A program made the position numbers and the translations under genes. The notes beneath the pieces are model-generated. The model was not told where the DNA came from. It did no database searches and saw only the letters and a program-made list of their open reading frames with translations. Source: Microbacterium sp. Leaf288 (lineage in GTDB: Bacteria; Actinomycetota; Actinomycetes; Actinomycetales; Microbacteriaceae). From it: a stretch of 64,000 bases of DNA. The stretch lies in assembly GCF_001422925.1 (NCBI RefSeq), contig NZ_LMNI01000011.1:102129-166128 (forward strand), written 5' to 3'. This document shows positions 1-7,786 of this stretch, one piece after another; the first letter of the stretch is position 1, and the number at the start of each line of letters is the position of its first letter.

Positions 1-1374
1 GATGCTGTGACCCGGCGTGATGTCTTCACGCGGGTTTCGAGGTTCACGTGGGAGCGAGTGGACCTCGCTGCCGCGGCGGCGGTGACCGCGGCTCGGCGCG
101 ATGAACTCCGGGTGCTCACCAGCGAGTCGGGCACCCTCCGCGAAGCTCAGGAGGCCGCCGAGCGAGCTGGCCAACGGCTCGCTGATACCGGCGAAGCACA
201 CGAGCGAGCGCTTGGCCACCACGCCGTCGCCCGCAACAAGATGGAGAGTGTCGGAGCGCAGATCGCCGAACTCGAGGCCGCGCCCCACACGCCGGTCGAC
301 GAACCCATCGCCGATTCGCTGGAAGAACGATTCCGCGCCGAGCGACGCTCCGTCAGCCTGGAAACGGTCGACGAGGTCGCACGCAAGGTTCAGTCGGCGC
401 TCTCGAAGGAGAAGGACGTCGCAGCCGGCCGTGCAGCCGACGCTGAAGCCAGCTTCGCGGGACGTGCGGCGGAGTTCCGACTCGGGTGGCCGGCAGCATC
501 CGCCGAGCTCGCCGCCGACATCCGCGACCGTTACGGGTATCGCGAACTTCGGGAGGGGATCCTCGCCCGCGGCCTGCCCGAGAAGGAGACCGAGTTCCGC
601 AAGCTGTTGCGGGAGCGCTCGCAGGATGTCGTCGCCCACTTGCTCAGCGACCTCCGCGACGCCCCGGGGTTCATCCGGGAGCGGATCCTTCCCGTGAACG
701 CATCCCTCGGACGGTCCCCGTTCGAGGGGACGGATCGCTTCCTCGAGATCGATGTGAAGACGACCCGGACGCCGGAGGTCGACGAGTTCCTCACCGACCT
801 GCGCCGTATCGTCGAAGGCAACTGGGCCGACGAGTCCGCCGCCGGCGCGGAGCAGCGCTTCGGCGTCCTGCAGCGCGTTATCGGTCGACTCGGCTCCAAG
901 GACCGCATCGACATCGACTGGCGCAATCGTGTGCTCGACACAAGGCTTCACGTGAGCTTCCTTGCGCGGGAGAAGGACCTCACCGGCCGGGTCGTGCGAG
1001 TGTACGACTCCGCCGAGGGGTTGTCGGGCGGTCAGAGGCAGAAGCTTGTCATCTTCTGCCTCGCCGCGGCCTTGCGCTATCAGCTCACTGAGGAAGAGGA
1101 CGAGGTCCCGAGGTTCGGGTCGATCGTGCTCGACGAGGCATTCGACAAGGCCGACAGTCGATACACGCGCAACGCGATGGAGGTGTTCCGGGAATTCGGG
1201 TTCCACATGATCCTCGCGACACCTCAGAAGCTGCTGCAGACACTCGAGCCGTACGTGGGCGCGATTACGTCGGTATCGAACCCCGACCGCAACACGTCAC
1301 GACTGGCGAACGTGGTGTTCGCGGTCGGTGACCCGGAGGCCACCTCTACGCCGCATGCGGAGTCGCGCGCGTGA
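1..1374 (+). CDS. jetC: Wadjet SMC-like ATPase JetC, C-terminal part (5' end outside window)
   Basis: The reading frame is already open at base 1, so the GTG at 7 is probably internal and the N-terminus with Walker A lies upstream. About 457 codons remain. Residues with heptad-like, Glu/Arg/Ala-rich character (returning coiled coil) lead into an ABC-type head: signature LSGGQRQK near nt 1020 and Walker B IVLDEAFDKAD near nt 1125, followed by an ILATPQK segment. This is the head of MukB/JetC-type SMC ATPases. In Wadjet systems JetABC forms a condensin-like complex that extrudes plasmid DNA and passes it to the nuclease JetD. The stop codon overlaps the next start (GTGA), and the next gene is a clear JetD, which supports the assignment more than the fragment alone does. 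jetA and jetB are expected just upstream, outside the window. Confidence 0.8.
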   Translation, partial: DAVTRRDVFTRVSRFTWERVDLAAAAAVTAARRDELRVLTSESGTLREAQEAAERAGQRLADTGEAHERALGHHAVARNKMESVGAQIAELEAAPHTPVDEPIADSLEERFRAERRSVSLETVDEVARKVQSALSKEKDVAAGRAADAEASFAGRAAEFRLGWPAASAELAADIRDRYGYRELREGILARGLPEKETEFRKLLRERSQDVVAHLLSDLRDAPGFIRERILPVNASLGRSPFEGTDRFLEIDVKTTRTPEVDEFLTDLRRIVEGNWADESAAGAEQRFGVLQRVIGRLGSKDRIDIDWRNRVLDTRLHVSFLAREKDLTGRVVRVYDSAEGLSGGQRQKLVIFCLAAALRYQLTEEEDEVPRFGSIVLDEAFDKADSRYTRNAMEVFREFGFHMILATPQKLLQTLEPYVGAITSVSNPDRNTSRLANVVFAVGDPEATSTPHAESRA

Positions 1375-2492
1375 CGACGCCCGTCACGCCGTCGGATGTG
1401 CGTGCGCGCGCGAAGAAGCTCTTCGACCGCGATGCGCGCACGTGGGCGGCCGAGCAGCAGACCGGTGTCGTGCTCGATGTTCCCCTGCGGCCGCCGACAG
1501 AGCGGGAGGCGCTGAGCGACCTGAATCGTGTTCGAGAGTGGGTCAAGTCCTGGCGCGGCGTGAGTGAAGCCTCGGGAATCGAGCTCGAGTGGGCCGTCCG
1601 AAACTGGTCACGCGTCGGATCTCAGGAGGTCCCCGTGCGCGCCATCGTGCGTAGCCCAGAGGTGATCGCTGGAGTCGCAGGTGAGGCAGCGGTATGGCGG
1701 CGTCTGGTGGAACGCCTCGACGAGCTGAGGGCTCTTGTTGGGCCCGACGCGCAGGTAGTGCTCCGCACCTACGCCCACTCGATTGCCGACCTCGATGACG
1801 CTGATTTTCACAGGCTCGTCGACGTGCTGACCTGGCTGCGTGACAACCCGGCGTCTGACCGCCTCATCCGGGAGCTTCCGATTCGCGGCATCGACTCCAA
1901 ATGGATCGAGTCCCGCCGAGGGGTCGTAGAGGCGTTGCATCGAGCTGGAACCGGTGCATCCGGACTGGGGCTTCGCGAGCCGTCGCCGCTGGTGCGGATC
2001 CGTGTACTCGATCCATCTCTCTCCTTCCAATGGCTCACCGATGTGTCAGCGCCCGTCGACGAAGTTGCATCGATCCCTTTACGGCCTCAACGAGTCTTCG
2101 TCTTCGAGAACCTTGCCACGGTGCTCGCCATGCCGAACGTGCCGGACGCGGTCGCTGTGCACGGCGGCGGTCACCGAGTCGACCTCGTCGCTCGCCTGCC
2201 ATGGGCGCAGACCGTCACCTACTGGGGCGATCTCGACTCACATGGATTCGCCATCCTCAACCGACTACGAGCCAGGGGAGTCGAGGCGACATCGGCGTTG
2301 ATGGATTCCGGGACTCTTTTCGACCACCGGGATCTGTGGGGGACCGATCCAGAACCGAATGTCGGCGTGCTCGAGCTGCTCACGCCCGGTGAGCGCGCGA
2401 CTCTTCAGTCGCTGAGCGCGGAGGGGAACATTCGCCTCGAGCAGGAGCGCATCCCGTGGAGCTACGCGCTCGCGCGACTCGGAGTGTCTTGA
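1371..2492 (+). CDS. jetD: Wadjet nuclease subunit JetD (DUF3322 + DUF2220)
   Basis: 373 aa. The N-terminal half (about residues 1-190) looks like DUF3322, and the C-terminal half carries the DUF2220 toprim-like fold. The signature YWGDLDSHGFAILN (nt about 2220-2262) supplies the acidic metal-binding residues, and the C-terminal RLEQERIPW segment (nt about 2430-2460) is typical of the family. JetD is the effector of Wadjet: it cleaves closed circular plasmid DNA loaded by the JetABC SMC complex, giving anti-plasmid immunity. The GTG start overlaps the jetC stop, so the two are translationally coupled. Length and both motifs look intact. It is the last gene of the operon; the next gene starts 113 bp downstream behind its own promoter-like region. 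Confidence 0.88.
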   Translation: MTTPVTPSDVRARAKKLFDRDARTWAAEQQTGVVLDVPLRPPTEREALSDLNRVREWVKSWRGVSEASGIELEWAVRNWSRVGSQEVPVRAIVRSPEVIAGVAGEAAVWRRLVERLDELRALVGPDAQVVLRTYAHSIADLDDADFHRLVDVLTWLRDNPASDRLIRELPIRGIDSKWIESRRGVVEALHRAGTGASGLGLREPSPLVRIRVLDPSLSFQWLTDVSAPVDEVASIPLRPQRVFVFENLATVLAMPNVPDAVAVHGGGHRVDLVARLPWAQTVTYWGDLDSHGFAILNRLRARGVEATSALMDSGTLFDHRDLWGTDPEPNVGVLELLTPGERATLQSLSAEGNIRLEQERIPWSYALARLGVS

Positions 2493-2564
2493 CCGGGCAG
2501 TCGAGCTGCTAGCCCAGCATCCTCCTATCGATCTGTCGGGGATACGTGCTACCGTAATCGCAAC

Positions 2565-2584
2565 AAACGCAATCCCCTGCGTTT
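2565..2584. promoter_or_regulatory. Inverted repeat upstream of the antitoxin gene (candidate operator)
   Basis: Perfect 7-bp arms AAACGCA (2565-2571) and TGCGTTT (2578-2584) with a 6-bp spacer. They lie just after a TACCGT box (2550-2555) that could be a -10 element, and 22 bp before the GTG start at 2606. This is where an autoregulating antitoxin would bind. No binding data can be inferred from sequence. Confidence 0.4.
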
Positions 2585-2605
2585 ACCCGTATTGAGGTGA
2601 TTCCC

Positions 2606-3130
2606 GTGTCTCGCGCTGCAGTCGTTGAAGAGACGTACCTTCCCAGCAAGGGCTACGAGCTTGCCCCTGTTCTGGACTTCCTCACCGCCCATGAGGCTGC
2701 CGGTAGAGCTCTTCCCGAGCCAAGGTACTTCCTTGCGGGAGCGCGTCCAGGCGATCAGGTAGAACTCCCGGAAGAGGTCTACCTTGCACTCCGCAAGATT
2801 GTTGATGCGATGCAAAGCGGGCTAGCCGTCTCGGTTGTACCGCAGACGACGCGGCTGACCACTCAGCAAGCAGCGGATCTCCTAAACGTAAGCCGCCCGA
2901 CCGTTGTAAAGCTCCTCGACGAGGGCGAGATCCCCTTCGAGAGGGCCGGAACGCATCGCCGTGTTCTCCTTGCAGATCTGCTCGAGTATCGGGAGCGCCG
3001 TCGTGAGCGTCAGTACGACATGCTCGCTGCCACGCGTGACGCTGTCGACGAAGACAACGTCGAACAGACGCTCGAGGACCTCAAAGCGGCGAGGAAGGCG
3101 GTCGCGTCGAGGCGGGCTGTCCGCCTTTAG
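2606..3130 (+). CDS. Helix-turn-helix antitoxin (excisionase/MerR-type HTH), VapB50-like
   Basis: 174 aa from GTG 2606. This start was chosen because GAGGTGA (2594-2600) lies 5 nt upstream; the in-frame GTG at 2597 would sit inside that ribosome binding site. The N-terminal half is unassigned. The second half has an excisionase-type winged HTH (about residues 88-135): RLTTQQAADLLNVSRPTV and KLLDEGEIPFERAGTHRRV. The charged C-terminal tail resembles antitoxins that neutralise a PIN toxin. It is followed 26 bp later by a PIN-domain gene in the same direction, so a type II toxin-antitoxin pair is the straightforward reading. The palindrome at 2565-2584 is a plausible autoregulatory site. A plain DNA-binding regulator is the alternative. 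Confidence 0.78.
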   Translation: MSRAAVVEETYLPSKGYELAPVLDFLTAHEAAGRALPEPRYFLAGARPGDQVELPEEVYLALRKIVDAMQSGLAVSVVPQTTRLTTQQAADLLNVSRPTVVKLLDEGEIPFERAGTHRRVLLADLLEYRERRRERQYDMLAATRDAVDEDNVEQTLEDLKAARKAVASRRAVRL

Positions 3131-3156
3131 CTCCGCAGCCTGACAGGATGGGGGTC

Positions 3157-3741
3157 GTGTTCACGGCGACCCTCGACACCAGCGTGCTGTGGCCGAGCCT
3201 GCAACGTGACTTTCTCCTTTCCCTCGCGGTCGAGGGCGCGTATCGACCGACCTGGAGCTCGGCGATCCTGGAAGAGCTCGAGTATCACGAGGAAGCCAAG
3301 CTCGTGAAACGGGGAATCCCCGTAGCGGAGGCTGCAGGCCGCGCAGCGACCCTCATTGCAGCGATGCGGCGCGAGTTCGCCGATGCGGAGGTCGAAGGGT
3401 GGGAACCGCTGGAGGGCACGTTCGGTCTTCCCGATCAGGACGACGAGCACGTGGTCGCCGCGGCCGTCATTGCAGGAGCCGGCGCGATCGTCACTGAGAA
3501 TTTCAAGGACTTCCCCGCAGACAAGATTCCGCCAACGATTCAAGTGCTCAGTGCGCGCGAGTTTGCGAAGAACACCGTCGCACTCAACCCAAGGCGCGCG
3601 CTCGCCGCGGTGCAGGAGATCGCCAGCCGTTCCGGCGGCCACGGTGCAGTACTCGCCGTCGAGGAGATCCTCGACACCTTGCGGGACCGGTACGGCATGA
3701 TCGAAGCCGTCGAGATGATGGTCGAAGCTGCGTCCGCGTAG
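3157..3741 (+). CDS. PIN-domain ribonuclease toxin (VapC50-like)
   Basis: 194 aa from GTG 3157. ATG 3148 is possible, but its CAGG is immediately adjacent, whereas AGGATGGGG precedes GTG 3157 and the product then begins FTATLDTSVLWPS as expected for the family. PIN motifs in order: first Asp in LDTSVLWPSL, middle acidic WSSAILEELEYHEEAK, and LPDQDDEHVVAAAVIAGA followed by IVTENFKDFP. These acidic residues coordinate Mg/Mn in PIN RNases. Residues beyond about 140 form an extra helical C-terminal region as in VapC50-type toxins. It is encoded directly after its HTH antitoxin. The likely role is an RNA-cleaving growth inhibitor held in check by that antitoxin. The acidic set looks complete, so the toxin is probably active. 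Confidence 0.8.
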   Translation: MFTATLDTSVLWPSLQRDFLLSLAVEGAYRPTWSSAILEELEYHEEAKLVKRGIPVAEAAGRAATLIAAMRREFADAEVEGWEPLEGTFGLPDQDDEHVVAAAVIAGAGAIVTENFKDFPADKIPPTIQVLSAREFAKNTVALNPRRALAAVQEIASRSGGHGAVLAVEEILDTLRDRYGMIEAVEMMVEAASA

Positions 3742-4100
3742 CCTGCAGATCGCACGCCTGGCGCGCGGGCGCGGCCGCCTGATGAGCGCCCGGTAACCGC
3801 CACGTTCTTGCCACGAATCGAATCCGGCCGACCTGATCGAGGACGACGTCATCGACGTCACAATCCGCGGAATTGCGCGGTTTCAGCTGAGTTCACTTGC
3901 CATCAGCGCGATCTCAAATCCCTCCGTCTCCGCCACTTTTCGCCCGAATTGACGTCGTTCTGAGGCGTATTCCCGGGGTTTCGTTCCGTCTCGATCCACG
4001 CGGCCCCTTCTCAGATGTTGGCACGACCCCGGTGCTGAAGCGCTCGCCAGAGGATCGATTCGGTAATGGGCGGGCGGCTCTCGTAGAGCTGTCTGCTCAC
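3742..4100. other. No intact gene recognised
   Basis: This 359-bp stretch follows the toxin gene and runs into the decayed LacI remnant. No frame gives a convincing protein family, ribosome binding site plus start, or RNA gene. One frame (about 3826-3951) reads an uninterrupted short peptide beginning PADLIEDDVID, which could be debris of another gene but matches nothing I recognise. Confidence 0.4.
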
Positions 4101-4470
4101 GGATGCTGCGGAAGGGCTCCAGCGACTTCATCATCGCCCTCGTCCCCAACACAACGTTCGGCAGCAATATGTGCTGGACGACCGCAATGTGCCAGGGTTC
4201 GACGCCTCGACCGGCGTCCACATCAACTATGAGATCGGCCGCATCCGGGCCGAACATCTCCTCGCGCAGGGTTACTCGCAGATCGCGTTCGCGCATCTGA
4301 GGGATCGACGTCAAGATCCCTATGGCGACGACCGGGACCAGGCGGTGCGCGACGTGCGCCCAGCCACGGGCGCAGCAGCCCTCGCGGTGATCGGACGGGG
4401 CGTGAACGCGAAGGAAGCGGCCGCTGCTATCGAATCCGTGAGAGCGGGGTGCGGGGTGACTGAGCGTCTC
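4101..4470 (+). pseudogene. Decayed LacI-family regulator fragment
   Basis: Similarity to the ligand-binding region of LacI/PurR-type repressors is split over two frames. Around 4106-4165 one frame reads SSDFIIALVPNTTFGSN, the start of the effector domain after the hinge. From 4171 a different frame reads a segment with IGRIRAEHLLAQGYSQIAFA, the usual xxAxxHLxxxGHxxIAxI region, then AAAAIESVRAGCGVT near 4420-4455, which resembles the AGxTGV segment preceding YND/AND. There is no N-terminal HTH and no C-terminus, so the gene is both truncated and frameshifted. It lies between a toxin-antitoxin pair and an acetyltransferase, consistent with a decaying accessory region. Identity rests on motif resemblance only. 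Confidence 0.6.
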
Positions 4471-4522
4471 CACTCGACCAGTTCAGAACGCATACCTCCG
4501 CACCGATGTGCCCGCGTTCAGC

Positions 4523-4972
4523 TCAGCCGATCATGAAGACCTGTGTTGAGCCCTCTCGAAATCCGAGCCCGGCGTAAAACCCGAACGCCGGCATATCGCG
4601 ATCGGTGATCAGAGTGAGAGCCGCCATGCCTTCCGCCGTCGCTCGATCGCGGACAGCCGCCATGAGCGTGCGGCCGATTCCCTGGCGCTGTGACGCGGGG
4701 AAGATGAAGAACTCATCGATGAAGATCTCGGACGTGTCCTGCCACGTGCGGGCATGGAAGTACACGGCACCGACCACGCCGCCCGGAGCGACGGCGACCA
4801 GGGTGGTCGAGCGCGGCATTGCGCGGAACTCTTCGAGGTACTGCGCGGCGGAGTCGAGCGTCCATGAGTCGTTCCAGGGCTCGCCGTTGTATGTGGCGAC
4901 GAAGCCCTCGAGCACCGAGATGTCATCGGCGGGTCTCCATGCCCGCACTGTCAGGCTCGCTGAGGCATCCAT
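4523..4972 (-). CDS. GNAT family N-acetyltransferase
   Basis: 149 aa, ATG at 4972. It has the GNAT fold signature: beta-strand region FIDEFFIFPASQRQGIGRTL (about residues 85-104) containing the acetyl-CoA pyrophosphate-binding loop Q-x-x-G-I-G, followed by an alpha helix and a C-terminal FGFYAGLGFR segment typical of motif B. Members transfer an acetyl group from acetyl-CoA to amines of small molecules or proteins; the substrate cannot be read from sequence. It is a single gene on the minus strand, flanked by the LacI remnant and a plus-strand transporter. Length is normal for the family, with no signal peptide or membrane segment. Confidence 0.85.
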   Translation of the reverse strand: MDASASLTVRAWRPADDISVLEGFVATYNGEPWNDSWTLDSAAQYLEEFRAMPRSTTLVAVAPGGVVGAVYFHARTWQDTSEIFIDEFFIFPASQRQGIGRTLMAAVRDRATAEGMAALTLITDRDMPAFGFYAGLGFREGSTQVFMIG

Positions 4973-5170
4973 GTGATTCCCGACTTCCCGTTCCCCGGTG
5001 TGACGTGATCGTGGCCCTCGTGCTCAGCACATCGGTCGAGCAGCAGCAAGAGAGCGCCTGGGGACCCGTCGTCGAGAAGGCTACATCCCTTCGCATCGCG
5101 CCGGCGGTGGGGACGTGACGGTATCGTGACGGCAACCGATTCTGCCTGCCAGCGGACGAAGGGGGTCGCA

Positions 5171-6103
5171 GTGACGGGAGCGATCCCTCCACGAGACGAA
5201 GCGCGTTCCGCCCAGCGGGCGGAACGCAACGCGTTGTGGATCAGTATCTGGGCGACGGTGGTGATCGCTGTCGGCGCCCTGGTGCTCGGTGTCGCCACGG
5301 GGACGCGGATCATCGTGTTCGACGGGGCGTACATGACCATCGGCCTCGTGCTGTCCGTGGCATCCTTGCGCGCCGCCGTCATGGTGGGCGCGGGCCCGGA
5401 CAGGCGGTATCCCTTCGGCCGCGACGCACTCACGCCTCTCGTGGTCACCATTCAGGGACTCGCCATCGCCGGCACGCTGATCTACGCCGTGGGGGATGCG
5501 ATCGTCCTCATCGGTTCGGGCGGATCTCCGGTCGACCCGATCGTGATCGCCGTCTACGGCGCCGCAACCGCCCTCGCGGGGTTCGCGATCGCGATCCTCC
5601 TCAAACGGCGGGCACCGACATCGGATCTGGTGGCCGCCGAGTGCGCCCAATGGCGTGCGGGAGCCGTGCTGAGTGCCGTGATGCTCGTGGGAGCCGTCGC
5701 CGCGGCTGCCCTGGTCGCGGCAGGTCTGGAATCCGTCGCCAACTATGTCGATCCGGTCCTGGTCCTCGTCGCGTGCGCCGTGCTGGCGTACATTCCCGTG
5801 CAGCTGATCGCGGCGGGTCTGAATGAACTCCTCGAAGGCGCGCCGTCCCGCGATCTGACAGGGCGCATCCACGAGGCCGTCGACCTCGTTCGCGCGGACT
5901 TCGGACTCGGTGAGCCGCTGGTCCGGGCCGGCAAGGTGGGGCGGAAGCTCTATGTCGAGGTCGACTTCACCGTGGATGGGGCGGCGTGGGATGTCGCGGC
6001 GGAGGACCAGGTGCGGCGTGCGATCGAACGAGCGCTGAGCACGCTGGGCATGGACGTCTGGGCGTACGTGTCGCTGACGGCCGATCCCACCCTGTTCGAG
6101 TAG
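5171..6103 (+). CDS. Cation diffusion facilitator family transporter
   Basis: 310 aa from GTG 5171, chosen because AAGGGGG lies 5-6 nt upstream; an upstream GTG at 5126 in the same frame lacks a comparable site. After a polar N-terminus there are five to six hydrophobic segments (about residues 20-215), with FDGAYM in the first pair, where CDF proteins carry transport Asp residues. The last 90 residues are soluble and charged, like the CDF cytoplasmic metal-sensing domain. CDF transporters exchange divalent metals (Zn, Fe, Mn, Co) for protons, usually for efflux. The classical HxxxD pair of Zn transporters is not obvious, so metal identity is open. The 3' end converges with the hypothetical gene at 6134. 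Confidence 0.75.
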   Translation: MTGAIPPRDEARSAQRAERNALWISIWATVVIAVGALVLGVATGTRIIVFDGAYMTIGLVLSVASLRAAVMVGAGPDRRYPFGRDALTPLVVTIQGLAIAGTLIYAVGDAIVLIGSGGSPVDPIVIAVYGAATALAGFAIAILLKRRAPTSDLVAAECAQWRAGAVLSAVMLVGAVAAAALVAAGLESVANYVDPVLVLVACAVLAYIPVQLIAAGLNELLEGAPSRDLTGRIHEAVDLVRADFGLGEPLVRAGKVGRKLYVEVDFTVDGAAWDVAAEDQVRRAIERALSTLGMDVWAYVSLTADPTLFE

Positions 6104-6133
6104 CACCCGCCGCGCGGCGCGTGCACCGTGGCG

Positions 6134-6628
6134 TCAGCGCGCGTCGCGTTTCGCCTGCCGCCGCGCGCCCTGCGCCTGACTCGACGCGTCGCGCTTGGTG
6201 CCGCCTGTCGACTTCTGGTGTTCCTTCATCCGCCCGGACGACACTCCTTCCGGAGTGGGGGCGGTGGACTCCGGGCCCGACCATTTTCCGGCGCGGGCAC
6301 GCGCGAGGCGTTCGTCCTTGAGCGCTTCGGCTTCCTCGTGCGCGACCCGGGCCAACTCCGCACTCACCACGGCGAGCGCCTCCTCGAACACGTACGCGCG
6401 AGCCCTGGCCTTATCAGACCCGGCTGCCGCCGTGCCGCGCCCACCCGCCGCGGCGACCTTCTCGGCGGCACCCCGACGGTAGTTGGTGGTGTGCTTGTTG
6501 CGAGCACGGCGAACTCTCTTGTGCAGCGCGAGAAGCCCGTCCTCATCCAGCTGCGAGATGCGGTCCGGCTCCAGTTCACGGATGAGATCGAGTTCCTTGT
6601 CCTTCAGGACCCACAGGTACTGTTCCAT
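6134..6628 (-). CDS. Conserved hypothetical protein, Lys/Arg/Ala-rich tail
   Basis: 164 aa from ATG 6628 (AGGATGAG just upstream; an in-frame GTG at 6646 is less likely). It begins EQYLWVLKDKELDLIRELEPD and is predicted helical and hydrophilic, with no signal peptide or membrane segment. A middle stretch is rich in Ala/Gly, and a long, very basic tail (KRDASSQAQGARRQAKRDAR) ends the protein. I have the impression that similar proteins occur in related Microbacteriaceae, but no functional domain is recognisable. The basic tail could bind nucleic acid; that is only a suggestion. Confidence 0.6.
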   Translation of the reverse strand: MEQYLWVLKDKELDLIRELEPDRISQLDEDGLLALHKRVRRARNKHTTNYRRGAAEKVAAAGGRGTAAAGSDKARARAYVFEEALAVVSAELARVAHEEAEALKDERLARARAGKWSGPESTAPTPEGVSSGRMKEHQKSTGGTKRDASSQAQGARRQAKRDAR

Positions 6629-6766
6629 GGGCTCATCCTGCACCACGGGTGGCAGAAGCAGTCCAGGTTCACGTCGAGAACAGACCCGTCAGGAGGCAAT
6701 TCCTCGGTCGCATCGATCGCATGCGCATGTTGGCATCCGTCGGCGATTCGGCCCTAATCTGACAAC

Positions 6767-7786
6767 ATGCGGGCGAGCGAGCTGGGCATCGATGACATCG
6801 GCGCAGCGGTGGAGACCGGGGCGGTGCCGCCTGGCGATCGGATCGATGAGCTTCTGGACGCGGCCTATCATCGCGCGCTCACGCACGTCGAGGGTACGGT
6901 CGCGGACTACATCCCGATCCTCGCCGCGGCCGAGCCCGAGGGATTCGGGGTGTGTGTCGTCGACGTGGACGGCGGCGAGCACGAGGTCGGCGACACTCGG
7001 CACGCGTTCTCGATCCAGTCGATCTCGAAGGCATTCGTCTACGCGCTGCTGTGCGACGCGGTCGGCCATGAGGCGGTGTTCGACCTGGTGGGCGTGAACA
7101 ACACCGGCCTCGCCTTCAATTCGGTGGTCGCGATCGAGCTGAATGACGGGCATCCGATGAACCCGATGGTCAACGCGGGCGCGTTGGCCACCACCGCCCT
7201 CATGCCCGGCGACACCGCGGAGGAGAAGTGGGATGCCGTACGCACCGGGTTGTCGCGCTTCGCCGGTCGCGAGCTTCGGGTCGACGAGGAGGTCTACCGC
7301 TCGGAGGCTGCCACGAACCATCGCAATCGGGCGATCGCGCAGCTGCTGGAGAGCTACGGCCGGATCCGGACCGACCCGATGGCTGTCGTCGACGTCTACA
7401 CCAAGCAGTGCGCGTTGCTGGTGGATGCCCACGACCTGGCGGTCATGGCTGCGACGTTGGCGGACGGCGGTGTGAACCCGGTGACCGGGGATCAGGTGGT
7501 CTCGGCCGAGGTCTGTCGCGACACTCTGGCGATGCTGGCCGCGAGCGGCCTGTACGAGCGCTCGGGCGAGTGGCTGTTCGAGATCGGTCTTCCCGGAAAG
7601 TCCGGCGTGGCGGGCGGACTCATCACCGTCGCACCCGGAAAGGTCGGGATCGGCAGTTACGCGCCGCGCCTGGACTCCGCGGGCAACAGCGTCCGCGGGC
7701 AGGTCGCGACCGCCTATCTCTCCAAGGCGCTCGGTCTCAACATCTTCGCGTCCGACTCCCACCACTCCGGAAGGACACACGCATGA
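6767..7786 (+). CDS. glsA: Glutaminase A (serine-dependent beta-lactamase fold)
   Basis: 339 aa. It hydrolyses L-glutamine to L-glutamate and ammonia. The SxxK catalytic motif is S85-I-S-K88 within FSIQSISKAF. Other glutaminase A signatures follow: EPSxxxFNS-like NTGLAFNSVV, HPMNPMVNAGAL, SESxTNxRNxA-like SEAATNHRNRAIA, and GLPGKSGVAGGL (the substrate-loop KSGVGGG-type motif) near the C-terminus. Length is slightly above the usual 305-330 aa. The ATG follows a TAATCT -10-like box by 6 nt with no ribosome binding site, so it is probably leaderless. The stop overlaps the start of the MFS gene (ATGA), so both are co-expressed. This suggests coupling of glutamine deamidation to transport of a related compound, perhaps in acid resistance. 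Confidence 0.9.
   Translation: MRASELGIDDIGAAVETGAVPPGDRIDELLDAAYHRALTHVEGTVADYIPILAAAEPEGFGVCVVDVDGGEHEVGDTRHAFSIQSISKAFVYALLCDAVGHEAVFDLVGVNNTGLAFNSVVAIELNDGHPMNPMVNAGALATTALMPGDTAEEKWDAVRTGLSRFAGRELRVDEEVYRSEAATNHRNRAIAQLLESYGRIRTDPMAVVDVYTKQCALLVDAHDLAVMAATLADGGVNPVTGDQVVSAEVCRDTLAMLAASGLYERSGEWLFEIGLPGKSGVAGGLITVAPGKVGIGSYAPRLDSAGNSVRGQVATAYLSKALGLNIFASDSHHSGRTHA

Noticed and set aside
3883..4473. 196-codon minus-strand frame over the LacI remnant
   Set aside because: No family resemblance on this strand, whereas the plus strand shows LacI effector-domain sequence in two frames.
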